5,482 nucleotides of DNA from Neptunomonas sp. (GCA_004195305.1 SDWN01000117.1:1-5482), one strand, 5' to 3'. Shown: positions 1 through 4,597, counted from the stretch's first letter. Made by a program: numbers and translations. Notes: generated by a model not told the origin, from the letters alone.

Positions 1-19
1 AGATGTGTATAAGAGACAG
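1..19 (+). other. Nextera/Tn5 mosaic-end adapter remnant (artefact)
   Basis: The first 19 bases, AGATGTGTATAAGAGACAG, are exactly the Tn5 transposase mosaic end used in Nextera library adapters. Read in frame with the following gene they give the peptide MCIRDR, a well-known contamination signature in protein databases. The genuine genomic sequence therefore starts at about base 20, and the apparent ATG at base 3 is not a start codon. This also shows that the window begins at the raw edge of an assembled contig. Confidence 0.97.
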
Positions 20-233
20 GACAGTGGCCACTCACTTACATGAAATGGGCCACCCGTTTGAAGTGGTCGAGAAAGCCCTCAATCACCAGATCCGTTCAAC
101 CGTTGCCGCAACCTATAACCGCGCCGAATATGCCAGCCAGCGTAAAGTGATGCTGCAACAGTGGGCAGATCTGATAGAGTCGATAATCTCCGAGCAAAAA
201 GTGATCTTCGGACAATTTGCTAACAAGGGATAA
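20..233 (+). CDS. int: P4-type tyrosine recombinase (integrase), C-terminal fragment
   Basis: This is the last ~71 residues of a P4-family (DUF4102-type N-terminus) site-specific integrase, which cuts and rejoins DNA at attachment sites through a covalent phosphotyrosine. The real sequence begins with TVATHLHEMG, which in this family directly follows the HxxR catalytic box; the box itself is lost at the contig edge. The histidine of box III is seen in ALNHQ (codon 84-86). The family's AYNRAEY-type motif appears as ATYNRAEY, with the nucleophilic tyrosine at codon 114-116. The usual QR..MLQQWAD helix follows. The tail after it (roughly DLIESIISEQ to ANKG) seems somewhat long. The stop is TAA at 231-233. 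About 80% of the gene is missing, and the six residues encoded before it come from the adapter. Confidence 0.93.
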
Positions 234-240
234 GAATTAG

Positions 241-294
241 CCATGCCTAGGGCGACGGCCCGAAAAGGAGGACGACCTACCCTCCCTGGCATGG
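241..294 (+). other. Strong potential RNA stem just after the integrase stop
   Basis: CCATGCC (241-247) pairs perfectly with GGCATGG (288-294). After a one-base bulge (T248), AGGG (249-252) pairs with CCCT (284-287), giving 11 base pairs around a purine-rich loop containing AAAAGGAGG (263-271). It begins eight bases after the integrase stop and buries the ATG at 243 in the stem. No T-run follows, so it is not a canonical intrinsic terminator. It could be a 3' stabilising structure, a translational control element for the next gene, or chance. Confidence 0.5.
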
Positions 295-326
295 TTAACC
301 ACTGTAGGGATCGCAGAGGTGCGAAC

Positions 327-1346
327 GTGGACTCAAATAGTCAAGACGGATTCACACCTGAACAAGCGGCCCTTAGGATGACCGGCCTCTATAAGTTTCA
401 TCGCTTTGACAGGGTAGAAGAGGCTATTAGCTTTTTTGCAGATAGCGAAGCCCTAGAAGACCAGAAGCAACATGCAGGATTAGTAGATCAGCTAAAGCGA
501 GCCAGAAGGACTCTTATAAATATTGAAAAAGAGTTGGCTAGGCCTGTTGAGTTGATAAGGTACCTCAAAATAAATGAAGACGGCCTAATTGATGATGCCA
601 GCTGTAGCGCATGGTCGACTAGAAATTCCATCATGCGTCGTCCTAGTAAAGATGGCGACTCTGTCAAGCCAATCTCCCATTGGAAACTCAAGGATAAACT
701 CACAGCAGAACAAGCTAGCCTTATAATCTCCGGTTTAGAACAGTTTTCGACCTTTACGGAGGTCAGGGAATGGTTAGATTGGCAATCGAAGCTTATGAGT
801 GAATATAGGCCTATATCTGCCCAGCATAGCGCATTGCATGATGTTCATGGCGACGTCACGGAACCCAAAGATAAGATACTAGATCTATGGGAACAGGGCC
901 TCGACCTCTGGACTGCTTCTGATAAAAAAACCATGTTTAACAACGCCTCAGCTATCAAAGACGCAATTGCAGGCACAAAGAAGCAACCGCCTAGTGAGCT
1001 TATGTCAAAGTCCAACATCTATGACTGGTGTAAATCTAATAACATAGATCTACAACACTGGATTGAATTGTTTGGTGATAACCTGCCCAATGAGGGCACC
1101 TTGCATGGTCAGAATGTCACTGAAGCCAAACCTAATCGCAAGAGAGAAGACGGGTATCGAAAAACAATAGGCGTATTAGTAAAAGCACTTGCTGATAAGA
1201 CCGGCCCAGCTACCGGAACTCCCGATAATCCAAACTACAATCAATTAACTCAGCTACTTCATCAATACACCGATAACATGACATTTCTTTCTGATCGCGC
1301 CGTTAGAGAGCGCTTAGCTGATGGTATCACCGCCTTGAAAGAATAA
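327..1346 (+). CDS. Island-encoded protein of unknown function with duplicated EQAxL motif
   Basis: Not recognised as a named family. The predicted soluble, charged protein has no signal peptide or membrane segment. I chose GTG 327 (339 aa) because AGAGGT lies six bases upstream and the first conserved-looking segment follows immediately. An in-frame ATG at 243 would add 28 residues (367 aa) but sits inside a stable stem with only a weak, distant AAGGGA. Numbering from 243, a segment starting FTPEQAALRMTGL (residue 37) resembles one starting LTAEQASLIISGL (residue 153); both are followed by a phenylalanine-rich helix with an acidic V.E pattern, suggesting an internal domain duplication. Residues 75-100 look helical or coiled. 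The C-terminal ~70 residues (KREDGYRKTIGVLVKAL ... LSDRAVRERLADGI) resemble a tail seen on other island hypotheticals and may be a small helical DNA-binding domain. Its place directly after the integrase suggests an element-maintenance or regulatory role (inference). Confidence 0.85.
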   Translation: MDSNSQDGFTPEQAALRMTGLYKFHRFDRVEEAISFFADSEALEDQKQHAGLVDQLKRARRTLINIEKELARPVELIRYLKINEDGLIDDASCSAWSTRNSIMRRPSKDGDSVKPISHWKLKDKLTAEQASLIISGLEQFSTFTEVREWLDWQSKLMSEYRPISAQHSALHDVHGDVTEPKDKILDLWEQGLDLWTASDKKTMFNNASAIKDAIAGTKKQPPSELMSKSNIYDWCKSNNIDLQHWIELFGDNLPNEGTLHGQNVTEAKPNRKREDGYRKTIGVLVKALADKTGPATGTPDNPNYNQLTQLLHQYTDNMTFLSDRAVRERLADGITALKE

Positions 1347-1354
1347 TCTTTGTT

Positions 1355-1386
1355 TGGCAACTGCCAACGAATATTGGCAGTTGCCA
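1355..1386. repeat. Perfect 13-bp inverted repeat with nested symmetry before the AlpA gene
   Basis: TGGCAACTGCCAA (1355-1367) and TTGGCAGTTGCCA (1374-1386) are perfect reverse complements around a six-base loop, CGAATA. Each arm is itself nearly symmetrical (TTGGCA, two bases, TGCCAA). It begins eight bases after the stop codon of the preceding gene, so it could act as a terminator hairpin, but the following bases (CACACCTTCT) are not a proper T-run. Its nested palindromic form, 65 bases before the AlpA-family start, also fits an operator for an element regulator. The inner word CAACTGCCA recurs inside the gene at 1917-2747. Confidence 0.75.
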
Positions 1387-1450
1387 CACCTTCTAACCTA
1401 CTGAAATTAAAGTGTCCTAGACGTTCAAACCTATCTAGAAGCACTTCAAC

Positions 1451-1642
1451 ATGACCCACCCCAAGATCATCCGTATCAGCACGGTTAAAGCTGTCACAGG
1501 CCTCTCTCGCGGTTCCATCTATCGGCTCATCAAAGAGTCGGACTTCCCCAGACAGATCAAACTTTCGACTCAAGCCGCTGGCTGGATTGAAAGCGAAATC
1601 AATGACTGGCTGGAAAGCCGGATCGCAGCATCACGCGGCTAA
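1451..1642 (+). CDS. AlpA-family transcriptional regulator / excisionase-like protein
   Basis: This 63-aa protein is of the typical AlpA size. AlpA-like proteins are small MerR/Xis-type DNA-binding proteins; in E. coli CP4-57, AlpA activates the integrase and promotes excision. The layout is classic: IIRISTVKAVTGLSRGSIYRLIKESDFP (residues 6-33) carries the helix-turn-helix, with TGLSRGSIYRLI as turn and recognition helix, then the wing QIKLSTQAAGWIESEINDWLESR, with the conserved G-W and E..DWL pattern. ATG 1451 fits family N-termini; the ribosome binding site is weak (AGAAG about nine bases upstream). A 104-base gap with the large inverted repeat separates it from the upstream gene, so it probably has its own promoter, though I see no clear -35/-10 pair. 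It ends 15 bases before the next gene. The family call is strong; the exact target is inference. Confidence 0.93.
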   Translation: MTHPKIIRISTVKAVTGLSRGSIYRLIKESDFPRQIKLSTQAAGWIESEINDWLESRIAASRG

Positions 1643-1650
1643 GGGGGGGG
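1641..1650 (+). promoter_or_regulatory. Poly-G ribosome binding site for the winged-helix gene
   Basis: AA followed by eight G (1643-1650) begins within the AlpA stop codon and ends seven bases before GTG 1658. It is the only purine-rich element at the right distance, so it probably serves as the Shine-Dalgarno sequence. A homopolymer is unusual here: slippage would change spacing without changing either protein, and the run is also prone to sequencing error. Confidence 0.55.
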
Positions 1651-1657
1651 CGCTATC

Positions 1658-1936
1658 GTGAGCAGATTAAACGACATCGGTAACTCGACCTCCGCCCAAC
1701 GCCTACGGATCTTAACTGCACTTGAAGCAGCAGGGCCGCTAGGTATTACCACCATCGAAGCCAGAGAGCACCATGACGTCATGGCACCTGCCGCCAGAGT
1801 CCATGAGCTACGGCACGTTAACGGCAAGAACATCGCCACGGTCTATACCGAGGCCGTCAATGCTCAAGGCCACAAACACACCAATGCCCGCTATGTACTG
1901 CTGCCTGGTGAATGGGATGACTGCGGTAAGCACTGA
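1658..1936 (+). CDS. Small winged-helix-like DNA-binding protein
   Basis: This 92-aa protein is of a type often found near AlpA in islands. Residues ~12-57 (SAQRLRILTALEAAGPLGITTIEAREHHDVMAPAARVHELRH) fit a winged helix: a first helix RILTALEAAG, a GITTIEAREH turn-helix, and a recognition helix APAARVHELRH ending in a basic residue. The segment NGKNIATVYTEAVNAQGHKHTNARYVLLPG reads as the two-stranded wing, with a histidine-rich turn. GTG 1658 is chosen because the purine run at 1641-1650 is correctly spaced. It is 15 bases downstream of the AlpA stop and overlaps the next gene by 20 bases, so the three are probably co-transcribed and the last two translationally coupled. Function is inferred as transcriptional control or DNA recognition for the element; no specific regulator is recognised. 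Confidence 0.85.
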   Translation: MSRLNDIGNSTSAQRLRILTALEAAGPLGITTIEAREHHDVMAPAARVHELRHVNGKNIATVYTEAVNAQGHKHTNARYVLLPGEWDDCGKH

Positions 1937-2747
1937 TCCGGCTAACAGCCTGGTACGCCGCTTATTGGTTAGAGGTAATCGCCTTGCTATTGAGCAGGGC
2001 CGATTACACCTAGACGCGGCCAGCGGTAAGCCTGTTGCCGATTGGTTAGCGGCTCACCATAAACAGCTTGTGGCTGAGATCCTACAACGTACCGGCATCG
2101 ATGCGCTGCACTATACCGGCTATAGCTGTGGTCACTACCCTCCAAAGAAAAGAGCAGGCGTCACATTACAGTTCGATAGCCTTCTAACCAATGCTAACCG
2201 CTACGCGATCTTCAATGCGGATCTAACCCGAACCAAAGGCTATAAGGCCGGTAGCCCATTGCCAAAAAAACAGTTTAGGCTAAACGAGGGAAGTTCATTC
2301 AAACCCTTCTGGTTGAGCGCACTGGATGCACCGCGCCGGTGGTCGGCACTTCACGATTACATGGGGAAACTCAAAGGCATTCTGTTTGATGCTGAACTCA
2401 CACCAGGGAAACCTGATCGATTAGTGGCCACCTCAATTAGAGCGATCAACCTGACCCACCAGCAACTACTGCAGGCTTTTGAAGTATCGACCATACCGGA
2501 CAACTGCCAGACAGCATCCGGTCAAACGCCGGACAACTGCCAGACAATAATGCCGGACAAGATAATCGCGCCACCTCATGTACCACAAGGGTTACAGCCA
2601 GATCCAGCTACGGACGTTGATAGCTACGGTAACACGGTAAAAGGTAATGCGGTTTCACGGGTAGATGTTAACCCCCTATCACCCCCTATGAAGCCAATAG
2701 AACAAACCACCAATGACTGGTTAGCTGATTACAGTACAACTGAGTGA
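1917..2747 (+). CDS. Island protein with TubC_N-like N-terminus and C-terminal PDNCQT repeats
   Basis: A 276-aa protein, family not firmly recognised. Residues ~11-57 (SLVRRLLVRGNRLAIEQGRLHLDAASGKP ... LVAEIL) match the shape of TubC_N-type domains: helix, RGxxLxxxxGxLxL hairpin, then a helix with KQLVAEIL. Residues 60-190 hold a second domain rich in aromatic and basic residues, with CGHYPPKKRAGVTLQF and a SSFKPFWLSALDAPRRW segment. The tail from ~190 looks disordered and proline-rich, and contains PDNCQT twice (residues 194-199 and 205-210) followed by MPDK, the in-frame reading of a DNA repeat. ATG 1917 is chosen because it overlaps the winged-helix gene by 20 bases, with GGTG six bases upstream; a longer frame opens at 1773 but would overlap that gene by over 160 bases. 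A replication or DNA-processing role is plausible from its place but unproven. Confidence 0.8.
   Translation: MTAVSTDPANSLVRRLLVRGNRLAIEQGRLHLDAASGKPVADWLAAHHKQLVAEILQRTGIDALHYTGYSCGHYPPKKRAGVTLQFDSLLTNANRYAIFNADLTRTKGYKAGSPLPKKQFRLNEGSSFKPFWLSALDAPRRWSALHDYMGKLKGILFDAELTPGKPDRLVATSIRAINLTHQQLLQAFEVSTIPDNCQTASGQTPDNCQTIMPDKIIAPPHVPQGLQPDPATDVDSYGNTVKGNAVSRVDVNPLSPPMKPIEQTTNDWLADYSTTE
2496..2560 (+). repeat. Iteron-like direct repeats inside the TubC_N-like gene
   Basis: CCGGACAACTGCCAGACA occurs identically at 2496-2513 and 2529-2546 (33-base period, exactly 11 codons), and its first eight bases CCGGACAA recur at 2553-2560. A further CCGG sits at 2518-2521 between the copies. The copies stay in frame (PDNCQT, PDNCQT, then PDK). 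Short spaced repeats inside or beside a possible replication gene resemble iterons, but a peptide repeat alone could also explain them. The core word CAACTGCCA is shared with the inverted repeat at 1355-1386. Confidence 0.85.
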
Positions 2748-2761
2748 CACGGACACAGAGG

Positions 2762-2778
2762 TTAATCAGGATGATTAA
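2762..2778. repeat. Perfect 7-bp inverted repeat upstream of the zinc-ribbon gene
   Basis: TTAATCA (2762-2768), three bases GGA, then TGATTAA (2772-2778) form a perfect 17-base palindromic site in the 78-base gap between the TubC_N-like gene and the zinc-ribbon gene. The size and AT-rich form fit a dimeric repressor operator better than a terminator, because no T-run follows and the stem is weak. No clear -35/-10 pair is seen around it. Confidence 0.5.
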
Positions 2779-2814
2779 AAGTCGAGTTAGCCTAATGATT
2801 TCGGTGAATAAAAC

Positions 2815-2820
2815 AGGAGG
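2815..2820 (+). promoter_or_regulatory. Consensus ribosome binding site deciding the zinc-ribbon start
   Basis: AGGAGG, extended to AGGAGGTGA, lies five bases before ATG 2826. It rules out GTG 2820, which lies within the binding site itself, and indicates high translation initiation compared with the weak sites of the upstream genes. Confidence 0.85.
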
Positions 2821-2825
2821 TGAGC

Positions 2826-3419
2826 ATGGGTGGTAAGGGCAGCGGCAACTGGTGCCGGTGGAACACTGGGGCAACACTGGAACAAACCCGACGGATCGAC
2901 ATTCGTTATATGACAAAGCAAGGACTACTCAAAGCCGGTCGCGGCGGTAGCCTGAGCTGGTCAAGTAGAGGCGAACCCGACGGCAGCATCAACTACCAAT
3001 GCTCTGAGCAACGATTACACCTCAATTTTAGAAGCCGGTCACACGGCGGGGAATGGGAGTCGGTAAAGCAAAGCATCTGGTTTGATCGCACCCCCTGCCA
3101 CTACGGCGGGGAACGGTTGTGGTTCCTCTGCCCACGCTGCGATCGGCGAGTGGGTGTGTTGAGCGGCCACGGGACGCTATTCCTGTGCCGCCATTGCTAC
3201 CAACTGCCCTACGCTTCACAGAACGAAGGCCGCATAGAAAGGTTGATAAGCCAGAAGCACAAGCTAGGCGAGCGGATCTTTGAGCATTACGACTACGGCG
3301 AAGGCTGGGGCAAAAAGAAGGGAATGCACTGGAAAACCTTTAACCGCTTGCATGCCCGCTACGAAGCGATGGAACAACAGTGGTGCGGGTATATGGGTCA
3401 GTATCTCCATTTGTTATAG
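2826..3419 (+). CDS. Zinc-ribbon protein of the MGGKGSG-type island/phage family
   Basis: A 197-aa conserved hypothetical protein of a kind widespread in islands and prophages; its biochemical role is unknown to me. It begins MGGKGSGNWCRWNT. Residues 16-47 hold the family's short LEQTRRIDIR ... GLLKAGRGGSLSWS segment. Residues 57-95 are strand-rich and lead into RTPCHYGGERLWFLCPRCDRRV. Two knuckles, C102-P-R-C105 and C121-R-H-C124, spaced by a 15-residue turn containing SGHGTLF, should bind one zinc ion; C91 and H92 lie just before them. The part after YASQNEGRIERLISQKHKLGERI is helical and basic, consistent with nucleic-acid binding (inference). ATG 2826 is fixed by the consensus binding site. 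It is the last gene of the rightward block and converges on the 79-aa gene, with a bidirectional terminator between them. Confidence 0.9.
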   Translation: MGGKGSGNWCRWNTGATLEQTRRIDIRYMTKQGLLKAGRGGSLSWSSRGEPDGSINYQCSEQRLHLNFRSRSHGGEWESVKQSIWFDRTPCHYGGERLWFLCPRCDRRVGVLSGHGTLFLCRHCYQLPYASQNEGRIERLISQKHKLGERIFEHYDYGEGWGKKKGMHWKTFNRLHARYEAMEQQWCGYMGQYLHLL

Positions 3420-3434
3420 AGAGGGCATGCTCTC
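3419..3434 (+). other. Small hairpin overlapping the zinc-ribbon gene stop
   Basis: GAGAG (3419-3423) and CTCTC (3430-3434) form a five-base-pair stem around GGCATG, starting on the last base of the TAG stop. No T-run follows. It may protect the mRNA end or mean nothing; the efficient terminator lies about 75 bases further on. Confidence 0.3.
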
Positions 3435-3508
3435 CATCTATCACACAGAACAAGAATAAAAGCCAAGTATTTCAGCTATATGCATCATAACCAACCCAGT
3501 TTACGAAC

Positions 3509-3540
3509 AATAAAAAAGGAGCCATAGCTCCTTATTTATT
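3509..3540. terminator. Bidirectional intrinsic terminator between convergent genes
   Basis: GGAGC (3518-3522), loop CATA, GCTCC (3527-3531) is flanked by AATAAAAAA on the left and TTATTTATT on the right. The whole 32-base element is nearly symmetrical: the arms AATAAAAAAGGAGC and GCTCCTTATTTATT match as reverse complements except for one position. It therefore gives a stem plus T-rich tail in both directions, ending both the rightward zinc-ribbon transcript and the leftward 79-aa gene, whose stop lies 20 bases to the right. Confidence 0.88.
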
Positions 3541-3560
3541 ACATAAATCGGTTGTCGCTG

Positions 3561-3800
3561 CTAGAACTTATACTCACCAATTACCGTAGGTTCACCTTCA
3601 ACTTTATCCATAAAGTTTTTACCAAAACGTTCAGCGAGAGACATAGGGCGGCCAGCACGAGCATGCTTGTAACATGCTAAAGCTTCTTTAAGCTCCTCAG
3701 CATGCTTGTCGACCAAAACCTTTTTGGCCACTGGCAAATTGGCTTCTTCGCAAGGACCAGAAACCCCATAAAAAGGCATTGTCTTAGCTAAAGCACTCAT
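3561..3800 (-). CDS. 79-aa orphan small protein
   Basis: Not recognised. The reading frame is open to 3902, but the start at 3800 is chosen because AGGAG (3812-3808) lies exactly seven bases upstream, while the longer form would translate a leader full of hairpins. The product is soluble, mixed-charge and apparently helical: a flexible start (MSALAKTMPFYGVSGPCEE), a likely amphipathic helix at residues 22-50 (LPVAKKVLVDKHAEELKEALACYKHARAG), then SLAERFGKNFMDKV and a C-terminal GEYKF. Two cysteines (17 and 43) show no metal-binding pattern. It is leftward, against the island core, and shares direction with the acetyltransferase gene 165 bases away. Its own leader and strong ribosome binding site suggest it is really expressed. 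It could be an accessory, inhibitor or antitoxin-like protein, but nothing in the sequence proves any of these. Confidence 0.72.
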   Translation of the reverse strand: MSALAKTMPFYGVSGPCEEANLPVAKKVLVDKHAEELKEALACYKHARAGRPMSLAERFGKNFMDKVEGEPTVIGEYKF

Positions 3801-3807
3801 TGAAATA

Positions 3808-3812
3808 CTCCT
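3808..3812 (-). promoter_or_regulatory. Ribosome binding site fixing the 79-aa gene start
   Basis: On the minus strand, TTAGGAGTATTTCA precedes the ATG. AGGAG at 3812-3808 is seven bases from the start at 3800, which is near ideal and argues against the upstream in-frame starts. Confidence 0.8.
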
Positions 3813-3823
3813 AATCTTGCACC

Positions 3824-3852
3824 GGCAACAGTGCCCACGCATCCCGCGATGC
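3824..3852 (-). other. Two adjacent small hairpins in the leader of the 79-aa gene
   Basis: Reading leftward, GCATC-GCGG-GATGC (3852-3839) is followed by GGCA-CTGT-TGCC (3835-3824), which can also rearrange with a GCAC/GTGC pairing. They lie 12 to 40 bases before the AGGAG site. A TATAGT/TATACA-rich stretch at about 3855-3870 could be the -10 region feeding this leader, but no convincing -35 accompanies it. The alternative pairings hint at leader control, yet stems this short are common by chance. Confidence 0.35.
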
Positions 3853-3965
3853 TTGTATATAACTATAGTATCGCCTAGAAATCCATTCTTTAAAGGTGAC
3901 ATTAGACTCAGGCGTGTGATTAAAACACAAAAAACACTTCATTAAGATGATTAAAATTCATGTGC

Positions 3966-4541
3966 TTAGACCTTAAACCAGAGCCCACCTTTAAAGCTTT
4001 CTAGGTCTGACCTGCGCTTAAACCCGAAATTTTCATAGCGAAGGATTAGCTTCTGATTCAGCGGATGCGGTATGCAAACATAGTCTCGCCCAATGATATA
4101 TGCGTAGTGATACGCTACCGCGAACACAACCTTAGTAACACGCCCTGCCAGCGGATTATCGGCTATAGGGTTAGCCTCCATCAGATCAATCCTTACTTTT
4201 GACTCATTGGAGTGAGGGTTCTTCTTACTTACCCGACCCACAGCAACACCGCACAAAACGTCATCCACCCATATTGCCAACTCAAACCTACGGGGATGCT
4301 TTTTCCAATCGCCAATATAAAGGTTGGACCAATTTAAGTGATCCTTCCCTAACACACGTTGACTATGCTTCCAGGTACTCACCCTCTCCAAAGTATCTGA
4401 ACAGAAACATGTCAACCCAAGCCCTCGAACTTGAAAATCCGAAACGATCTCTTCGCGCGCTCTGTTATATGCTTCGAAACGCATAGCATTAAAGTGTTTA
4501 TGCGTATCTGGGAAGCTAAGTGGAGTAGGTGGGCACAGCAT
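3966..4541 (-). CDS. GNAT-like N-acetyltransferase, probable island cargo
   Basis: A 191-aa protein with a GNAT-like fold order. GNAT enzymes transfer an acetyl group from acetyl-CoA to amines on proteins, RNA, antibiotics or metabolites. Residues 86-103 (FELAIWVDDVLCGVAVGR) give the central beta hairpin typical before motif A. Residues 116-149 (VRIDLMEANPIADNPLAGRVTKVVFAVAYHYAYII) give a strand and the CoA-side helix. YVCIPHPLNQKLILRYENFGFKRR (155-177) matches the GNAT ending, where a residue near the N-terminus of a helix and a Y-E-x-x-G-F turn follow. The canonical R/QxxGxG/A loop is not clear (GRV in its place), so cofactor binding may be altered. ATG 4541 has only a weak GGAA site; Met20 is an alternative start with no site at all. 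It has no obvious antitoxin neighbour such as a ribbon-helix-helix protein. Substrate unknown. Confidence 0.75.
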   Translation of the reverse strand: MLCPPTPLSFPDTHKHFNAMRFEAYNRAREEIVSDFQVRGLGLTCFCSDTLERVSTWKHSQRVLGKDHLNWSNLYIGDWKKHPRRFELAIWVDDVLCGVAVGRVSKKNPHSNESKVRIDLMEANPIADNPLAGRVTKVVFAVAYHYAYIIGRDYVCIPHPLNQKLILRYENFGFKRRSDLESFKGGLWFKV

Positions 4542-4557
4542 CTAAGTTCCATTCTGT

Positions 4558-4597
4558 TGCTGATCTAAATCGAAAAAGGCAAGCCTCAAGATCAGCA
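4558..4597. repeat. Spaced 9-bp inverted repeat over the acetyltransferase promoter region
   Basis: TGCTGATCT (4558-4566) and AGATCAGCA (4589-4597) are perfect reverse complements, 22 bases apart, just upstream of the leftward acetyltransferase start. A weak minus-strand promoter could place -35 TTGAGG at 4589-4584 and -10 TAGATC at 4567-4562, so each arm would overlap one promoter element. This fits an operator; it could also be an integrase arm-site pair or coincidence. Confidence 0.45.

Larger units (their letters stand above)
20..4541. mobile_element. P4-integrase/AlpA genomic island, right part (left end missing)
   Basis: The grouping rests on the integrase tail at the left, an AlpA-family regulator, small DNA-binding-like proteins and a zinc-ribbon protein in one rightward array, then two leftward cargo-like genes, all before a housekeeping-type cheW. 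P4-type integrases usually lie just inside one attachment site and read into the island, so the missing left attachment site should lie upstream of the integrase start. The right limit is only inferred to be between the acetyltransferase start and cheW; 4541 is a minimum. No phage structural, packaging, primase or conjugation gene is visible. A satellite-like or cargo island fits best, but a degenerate prophage remnant is possible. Confidence 0.7.

Noticed and set aside
3..20. ATG start for a complete 76-aa protein beginning MCIRDR
   Set aside because: These bases are the Nextera mosaic end; the peptide is a known contamination signature and the true protein is a truncated integrase.
488..703. 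71-aa minus-strand reading frame
   Set aside because: It lies wholly inside the 327-1346 gene on the other strand, has no ribosome binding site and shows no recognisable features.
1262..1573. 103-aa minus-strand reading frame across the AlpA gene
   Set aside because: It runs antisense to the end of one gene and two thirds of the well-supported AlpA gene; low-complexity shadow coding.
1773..1916. Extended N-terminus of the TubC_N-like protein from ATG 1773
   Set aside because: It would overlap the winged-helix gene by over 160 bases in another frame; the sequence before 1917 looks like shadow coding and the start at 1917 suits a coupled pair.
2820..2825. GTG 2820 as start of the zinc-ribbon protein
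   Set aside because: This codon overlaps the AGGAGG site itself; ATG 2826 is at ideal spacing and gives the expected MGGKGSG start.
3801..3902. Longer 113-aa version of the leftward small protein
   Set aside because: The added 34 residues are cysteine- and arginine-rich, run through leader hairpins and lack a good ribosome binding site, whereas 3800 has AGGAG at seven bases.
3917..3956. TGATTAAAA at 3917-3925 and 3948-3956, also seen at 2772-2780, as a regulatory repeat
   Set aside because: Short AT-rich word in AT-rich DNA; three copies are readily explained by chance and there is no symmetry at the two right-hand copies.
4199..4486. 95-aa plus-strand frame inside the acetyltransferase gene
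   Set aside because: Antisense shadow with no family features or ribosome binding site.
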